From assembly GCA_027924585.1 (NCBI GenBank), contig BSBM01000125.1, positions 4,035,001-4,099,000 of the forward strand: 64,000 nucleotides of DNA. The letters are read 5' to 3'. A program made the position numbers and the translations under genes. Origin of the DNA: Larix kaempferi. Lineage: Eukaryota > Streptophyta > Pinopsida > Pinales > Pinaceae. Shown here piece by piece: positions 58,038 through 64,000 of this stretch (the first letter of the stretch is position 1; each line of letters begins with the position of its first letter). The notes under the pieces were generated by a model, which searched no databases, was not told the DNA's origin, and saw only the letters and a list, made by a program, of their open reading frames with translations.

Positions 58038-60013
58038 AGTTCTCGTCATGTTGGATAACTTGTTACCACTATTATAATAACTGTGACACAAGATCCATGA
58101 GACAAGAGCTGTGACACAAGCACTATTATAATAACTCTGACCTAAGAACCATGACACGAGAGTTGTGACCCCAAACCTGTGACACAAATCAACTATGACA
58201 AAAGAGATGTGACACAAGATCTATGTCACAAGACCTATGACACAACCACTATTATAATAAATGTGACAAAAGACCCGTGACACAAGAACTGTTATAATTA
58301 ATAACCATGACACAAGAGCTTTGACCCCAAACCTATGACACACATCAACTATGACACAAGAGCTATAACACAATACCTGTAACACAAGCACTATTATAAT
58401 AACTGTGACACAAGATCCGTGACACAAGCACTATTATAATAACTGTGACACAAGAGCTATGACAGAAGAGCTGTGACACAAGTACTATTATAATAACCGT
58501 GACACAAACATTGTTCTAGTGAAACTTAGTTGCAATGAACCAATAAATTATAATTTATTGAACCAAAATGATAGTTACAACTACACACATAAATCCTCAA
58601 ATACACTAAGCTTGAGAACGAATATCACAACTTTTTTCTATCATTTAATGACCTATAAATTGTTCATTAAACATTCAATTTCAGCCATGCATAAGAATTT
58701 TAATATATCATTTAAAACATACATTCAATAACACTCAAACATTGAATCATGAGTAGATTTACAACTTCTGGGCATAGAAATGTCTACTAGAAAAGTATAA
58801 AATGGTTGTGCTTGACCAAAAATGTTTTAGGGAATGGCAAATAAGTCCCGAGGGTGCAAAAACGCCCCTGTGTGTGTATACATAACAACAAAAACAAGAA
58901 TTGCCCATAATTTATTTACACTTCCAGAATTTACAACTTATTCACTTATGAAAAATTAAATACCCAGAAATACATTTTCAGACTTGGAATTTTAGTCATT
59001 GCCATTATAATTTTAGATAAAACTTAGCATGCATAACCAACCGAATTCAAACAAATTATTCATTGAATTCCATTCATCATTGAATTTTTCATAAACTCCT
59101 AATAATAAGAAAATCCCATAAACATTTTTAACCAATACTCATATGATATTTCAATTGAATGGGAAACTAGCTCCATCTGAGGCATGCTCCACCCAACCAT
59201 AGGCTATTTTTCTCATTACTCTCTCAGCAAAATGCCACCCCCAAGATGAAATTTATGCACTCACTAGATAGACATCTCACCAGTCTCATAATTTCTTAGG
59301 ATTAAACACTTGGCAATCAGGAAAATTGGCTTTAAGTCCAATTCCATGCCAAAAAATGCATTTCACTTCCTTGATTTCCTTCCATTTGCACAACAGTGAG
59401 ACACATCACTGCCATCTATGATCAGAATTCCACCAAGACAGATAGCTACACCATTTTCCACTTCACTGGAATGACCATAGGAAAAATGAATAGAGTTCAG
59501 GAAAAATTATCTAGCAATTTGGTTCACTGGTTCAAGAATTCCTATCAGATTTCATTCTCAGACAATAATTACCTCATTTGTTCGTCCAGACCTTCTCCAC
59601 AATGTGCTTGGGCCAATTTTCCATTTTTTTTTGCATAGTAATACTCTTCTCAACATGGACTCTCCCATGAGGCACATTTCTCCTTTTTAATTAACACTAA
59701 ATACTTCCTTAATCACACTTAATTCCCATCATGCCATTAAATAATTTTAAATTAATAAAAGAGAATTTTGGCTTAAATCATGACATAGGATAAACATTAG
59801 GGACTTAAAGGTTTAATGGGGTCATAAAATGGTTTTTTCCCCTAGGAAATTCTAACCCCCCTACTGTCCTGATTTATTCAGCATACTGCCTCAACATAGC
59901 GAGTTGTGAATTTTAATATTAATAATTATAAAATACAATATGTTTAGCCTTACAGGAATTCATAGAAAATAATTACATCTTGGGCATCATCAGACTAGGG
60001 GTGTTATAGAAAA

Positions 60014-60876
60014 ACCTTGTGATGTGGGATAAAAGGAAATTCCTCTTTGAAACTCTCATCGCTTCGATTTGCCTGTATGGGTGTGAAATTTGGGGCTGCA
60101 ACCTTTCTAGAGAATCTTGGAGAAAAATTGAGCAAATTTGGAAGCATTTTATAACTTATAATCTTAAAATTAAAAGCAATATGCCATATCCTATTCTCGT
60201 GATTGAAGTGGGTTGTTCCTACATTAAGAGCATAGTTATGACTAGGTACCTATTGTACAAGAAAAAATCAAATAACTTGAGAGACTAGAGACTTCTGAAA
60301 ATTGTTTTATATTTTAGTCAAAGCCAACTAAGGCTGAAGCAAGGTTGGCATAAAGATGTTATGTCTTGCTTAAAGATGTGGGAGATTGATGAAAATGTTA
60401 GTTTGCAAAATATAGATGATATTAAAAATATTATTACTTTGAAGTTCAAAGAGAAGCTATGGTGTGATGAAAATTTAGTGGATAAAAGAAAATTAAGATA
60501 TTACAAGGACGTCATTAACCCTAATCTTGAAGATCAAAATTATCTCTTTGTTTTAACTAACGTAAAGAACAAGAACCACATAGCTAAAATAACACTAAAC
60601 TCTCATGAGCTACATAGTGAAACATGACATTGGATAATTCCTAAAACTCCTTAGGATGAAAGGATCTATCATCTTTGTGAGACTTTGAGTGTTGAGGATG
60701 AAAAACACTTATTCTTAGATTTCCCTGTGTACAACCACATAAAATCTGAATTTCAATTTTTTTGTTACAATGTGAACCTTTCGAACCTTCTATCTCATCA
60801 AAATTCTAGTAATTTAGTAACGCTCATCTCCAAACCTTTTGACTATAAAAAAAACACTCTAAAACAAACCAAATAA
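60014..60876 (+). pseudogene. LINE reverse transcriptase, 3' part and C-terminal domain
   Basis: This continues the frame broken at 42879: NLVMWDKRKFLFETL, YGCEIWGCNLSRESWRKIEQ, PYPILVIEVGCSYIKSIVMT, WHKDVMSCLKMWE and WCDENLVDKRKLRYYKDVIN. It ends with a Cys/His motif region (YHLCETLSVEDEKHLFLDFP) typical of LINE C-termini (C-x-x-C ... H-x3-C pattern partly lost). Stops at 60286, 60625 and elsewhere. A poly-A-like run follows near 60845-60910. The fragment is well preserved between stops. Confidence 0.85.
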
Positions 60877-61689
60877 TTCTTTTTCTTTTTTAAGATCCAA
60901 AAAACAAAAACTAATTTAAATAAACATTAATTTTTATCAACATCGTAACATTCTTTATAACACATCCATCCATATATATATATATATTTTACCATTGCTT
61001 TGAATTAAAGTTTTAATTTATAACACCTACTCTAACTCGAAATCTCTTATGGATCGTTAATCCTAAGAGTCGATGCTTCAATGCAATGTTCGCACTTAGC
61101 TTCTATCCAATCGCTATTATAATTGCCATGACGTGATAACTTTTAAAAATTCTTATTTTTAAATTGACATTGTGATTATTGAAAGCTAGATAAAACAACC
61201 GTTGCTTTATGGGTAGCCATTTGCCATTCCGTAAAAAATAATTATGTAGAAAGGTTTCAGTTTTGTCTTGTATACGAATTGTAAATGGTTTGTGAGAATA
61301 GAAGAAAATTATACATTCCTAGTTTTTTTTAATGATAAGTTTTATAATAAAATTACGAATGTTATTTTTGGTTGAAAGTTAAGGTCATTTTTGGTAAAAG
61401 TTTTGTTTTATACAAGTATGTAATATAAGGTTGTTTAAGCATATATAAAATGTAATCTTTACCGTTGAAGTTTTAGTTTAAGCCTTATAATTGTCAAATA
61501 TATTTATATATATTCATATATGGACTTAGAGGTTTATTCTTTTTCTATTTTTTCAAATAATCAACTCCAGTGATATTCTAGGTAATTATTAGGTTCTAAG
61601 TTAAGATTATGTGAACAAAGAAAGGAAACAAATTTTGACTTATGTGTTTTTAGATCTTAGTGAGTTTGTTATGAGTCGATGATGATTGA
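60877..61689. other. AT-rich sequence, no recognisable gene
   Basis: Includes a (TA)n run near 60974-60988. Nothing else is seen. Confidence 0.5.
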
Positions 61690-61850
61690 CCTCCATTTCT
61701 ATTGCATTTGAGAAAATATGATGATCACCATTTCATATATATCGACCTCTAACACAACTCCATTTATAAAGAAAAGGATGTCATCAATGAAAACAATGTG
61801 AGTAATGTTGATACCTAGTGGTTCCTTGATGCCCTGAATCTTTCTTTGAA
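61690..61850 (-). pseudogene. L1-type LINE reverse transcriptase fragment
   Basis: The minus strand reads RIQRKIQGIKEPLGINITHI, VFIDDILFFINGVVLEVD and NAIEMEVNHH. This is the order of the RT active-site region (xxFxDDTxxF, then the SGQxxNxxKS-like motif) of plant L1 elements. Both Asp residues of the box are kept, but nothing else of the gene is visible. It is a different, older LINE from the one at 41.7 and 60.0 kb. Confidence 0.6.
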
Positions 61851-61955
61851 TCCTCTCTACTAAAGTAAGTATGTTAAGAATGTTAATAATATGGATGGAT
61901 TGTATTGCCTTGATGTAATGTACTTAATCCCATAATCACAAAAAAAATAACAAAA

Positions 61956-62357
61956 TGTGATTGAATACTAGTGATGAACATATAAATATAAAAGAGAAAT
62001 GGATAGAACCTGAGAAAAAACCTTGCATTAGTGATGACCAAAAGAGAGAGCAATGTTCACTTGCCTCTTTGAGGGGGAAACCTCCACAGAGTAGAGATCC
62101 ACATACAATAACCGGCCTTGATCACCTTACACAACCTTCTACTCTATATATAATACATGAATAGAAAAAACCCTAACTACTTATCATACCATTATTAAAG
62201 AGGCTCAGCTTCCTAGTGGGTCTTAACTAACAAAAGGACCCTTTTACATTAAGCAACTAAATATCTAGTAGGCCTTATTCAAAGAATATGGCCTCGTACA
62301 TCAACAAAGTACTCATAAGTATACTCAAAATAGAGGGGTTAGGGTAGAACCCTAACA
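61956..62357 (-). mobile_element. Ty3-type 3' LTR (family of 37631-38094)
   Basis: The right end (+ strand GGTTAGGGTAGAACCCTAACA) is well defined by the adjoining polypurine tract and pol end. The left end near 61956 is tentative. It shares several blocks with 37631-38094. Confidence 0.6.
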
Positions 62358-62370
62358 TACCTTCTCCCTT
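62358..62370 (-). promoter_or_regulatory. Polypurine tract of the Ty3-type element
   Basis: The minus strand reads AAGGGAGAAGGTA directly before the LTR start. Confidence 0.7.
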
Positions 62371-62540
62371 CAAAAGCAACATTGTCCTCAAGGATGAGAT
62401 CAAGAAACTGGTACAAAATGGATGAATATTCCCAAGTAGCATCTTGTAGCTCCATTTCCTTACATTGAATAAGAACTTCTTGGCTAGTGCACTAGTGGAG
62501 GCGATGCTCTCTAGTGGTGTACTAGATCATTCTTCCTATA
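62362..62540 (-). pseudogene. Ty3/gypsy pol 3' end (chromodomain-like tail)
   Basis: The minus strand reads LIQCKEMELQDATWEYSSIL, YQFLDLILEDNVAFEGRRY up to the LTR. This matches the family ending LVQWxGxPxxxATWE ... LEDNxxFEG, the chromodomain-like tail of chromovirus integrases. Upstream sequence is not recognisable. Confidence 0.7.
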
Positions 62541-64000
62541 GATAGTTAAATCCTCTCATGGGATTAACAAGGTCCCTAGACACCTAACCCAAGACATAAA
62601 TAAAACAAATGGTTATCTACTCTCCTAGATCTAGCATAGTGCATAAGCATAAGAGAGTGAGGGACAGATGTCGAACCTCTAGTCTTTAGGATTTCCAAGC
62701 TCCGGCTCCAAGCTTGATGTCCAAACTTGTAGACCTATAAACGTCATAGGAAACAAACCTTCCAAGTATACAAATGTACTTAAACTAGTTCTAAACACAA
62801 CATATCATGCATCAACTGAATAAAAAGCACAATATGGGAGAATAGGCCAAGTTATCATTAAGAAAGCTAAAATAAGATGATTGCAAATAAGTTATACCTG
62901 AATCATAGTTGATTTGGGATCCTCCAACTCTCTTTTAATATTCCTTCAAGACTTCTAAGATCATAATATCCACCTCTCAAGTCTTCTCCCCTTTGGCATA
63001 GGTAGGAGGTCCATTACATAGGTTAGGGAGGCCAAATCAATTAGGAGAGATATTTGGATCAAGGGAGAATGAAGTGGATCAAGGGATCTTGATCCTCCTT
63101 AGGTTAGTAAGAGGATAGGATTTGAAGGACAACTCAATCCAACAGAGTTATCCTCGAAAAATGAGATCCAAAAACCATGGAACAACCTCCCAGTAAACAT
63201 TATCGCGCCTTGCAAACAGAGAAATATGCAATGAAGGGATATATTCATGCTTTGCAAGGAATGCAAGGCTAGAAAATCAAGGAATTTTCGTGCTGTGGTG
63301 AACTGCAGGGGTGCGAAAATTGCTCCTTGACTAATAGGAAAGGCACACAAAATTATCTTAATAGGCTCAATGAAATGGCGTATGAGATGGATTACATGAT
63401 TCAAATGACATGGAAGGTCCTCAGGATGATATGTGGACTGAGGAACTAACACATACTATGTTCTAACCTACTTAGGGAAAAAATCCTTCATGATAATAGG
63501 ACATAAAGGATGCAAGTGACAAAATGAGGTGTAACTGGTGCCCCCTAAAGTGTGAAGTTAGAAATAGAATTGATGGTTGAGACACTTTACCAAATCATAG
63601 ATGAAGAATAACCGAAAGATAACTGTAGAAAATTCTGCAAAACCAACCATTGACAATATCCCAATCCCGAGGCAGGCATTCCAATGCTCAGAATGAATTT
63701 GACTCAAAGCATGGCTATCGACCAATACATTGCAGCTCCATGACTGAAGTTGACTAGAGATAAATCACAGCTACTAAAGTACAAGCGTAGATCCATGATG
63801 AAATAATGACACAACCAGGACCAATACAAAGTGGATCTATGTGACAGTAGATCAAGGAGGTGACCAACATGATGTTGATGTGGGAACCTACTAAGAATAT
63901 CCATCGCAACCTGGATATGCTAAATAAACTTCAGAACCATCCAGGGTCTTCTACCCAATTGCGAATTGATACGAATCTAACCATGTGATTACAAGGTGTT
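62541..64000. other. No recognisable gene
   Basis: Probably decayed Ty3 or other retroelement sequence. The minus-strand frames at 63099-63452 and 63704-63904 lack any motif I know. Confidence 0.4.

Larger units (their letters stand above)
56152..58064. mobile_element. 1.9-kb element with 27-bp terminal inverted repeats
   Basis: The left end (56152-56178) and the complement of the right end (58038-58064) match at 24 of 27 positions, both beginning AACAAGTTAT and ending GAGAACT. It interrupts the minisatellite of the LTR, and its length explains the size difference between the two LTRs. There is no transposase frame inside. No clear TSD was found, so the superfamily is open. Confidence 0.75.
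55604..60008 (-). repeat. LTR (5') of the 17-kb element, interrupted
   Basis: 4405 bp, with the minisatellite split at 56152-58064 by an element with terminal inverted repeats. The remaining 2492 bp matches the 2472-bp partner in length and order. The outer end is GTTATA instead of GTTACA. Confidence 0.86.
42880..60013 (-). mobile_element. 17-kb Ty3-type LTR element (LARD-like) with 2.5-kb LTRs
   Basis: LTRs are 42885-45356 (2472 bp) and 55604-60008 (4405 bp, or 2492 bp without a 1913-bp insertion). The minus-strand LTR starts TGTAACACCCC and ends near GTTACA. The flanks GGCAA (42880-42884) and GAAAA (60009-60013) are a diverged TSD. The polypurine tract is at 45357 and a degenerate PBS at 55592-55603. 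The interior of about 5 kb (excluding the nested element) has no recognisable pol apart from an EDDVEFKGEW-like pol end beside the 3' LTR. It is therefore non-autonomous or completely decayed. It splits a LINE. Confidence 0.85.

Overview
The window looks like nuclear DNA from a large plant genome, made almost entirely of transposable elements, with no host gene I can support. The evidence is Ty1/copia polyproteins with plant-type domain order, primer-binding sites (PBS) matching the 3' end of plant initiator tRNA-Met, Ty3/gypsy pol relics including a Tat-type second RNase H, an En/Spm (CACTA) transposase relic, non-LTR (LINE) reverse transcriptases, tRNA-derived SINE heads and AT-rich spacers. 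The depth of nesting and old, stop-riddled pol genes suit a gymnosperm, but that is inference. No rRNA, tRNA, CRISPR or prokaryotic features were seen.

Layout. 0-8 kb: decayed Ty3 pieces (gag-like relic on minus, integrase plus 3' LTR on plus, gag on minus) and the 3' LTR and pol tail of a copia element. 8-16 kb: a Ty3 pol of Tat type on plus (aRNase H, RT, RNase H, integrase), split by a deleted copia derivative (10579-14224, 5-bp target-site duplication, TSD). 16.8-23.6 kb: a solo LTR (perfect 5-bp TSD) split by a nearly complete copia element (17004-23149). 23.6-28 kb: a gag-like relic matching the one at 0.5 kb, split by a solo LTR. 29-33.3 kb: a solo LTR inside or beside a CACTA transposase relic. 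33-41.7 kb: AT-rich sequence with an LTR carrying pol on one side and a PBS on the other, SINE heads and duplications.

41.7-60.9 kb is a four-layer nest. A LINE is cut by a 17-kb Ty3-type element with 2.5-kb LTRs. That element is cut by a small non-autonomous LTR element whose one long frame encodes a retropepsin-like fold without the catalytic Asp motif plus a coiled coil. That element is cut by a very young copia derivative with nearly identical LTRs, an open 361-codon frame and exactly 10-bp phased repeats in its LTRs. One LTR of the 17-kb element also holds a 1.9-kb element with terminal inverted repeats. In both cases checked, removing an insertion restores the reading frame of its host. 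61-64 kb: a second LINE RT fragment and a Ty3 LTR with its pol 3' end.

The three copia elements share a nearly invariant 29-bp block next to their polypurine tracts (PPT), and two share homologous LTRs with RY-motif clusters. They look like an autonomous element and derivatives mobilised by the same machinery.
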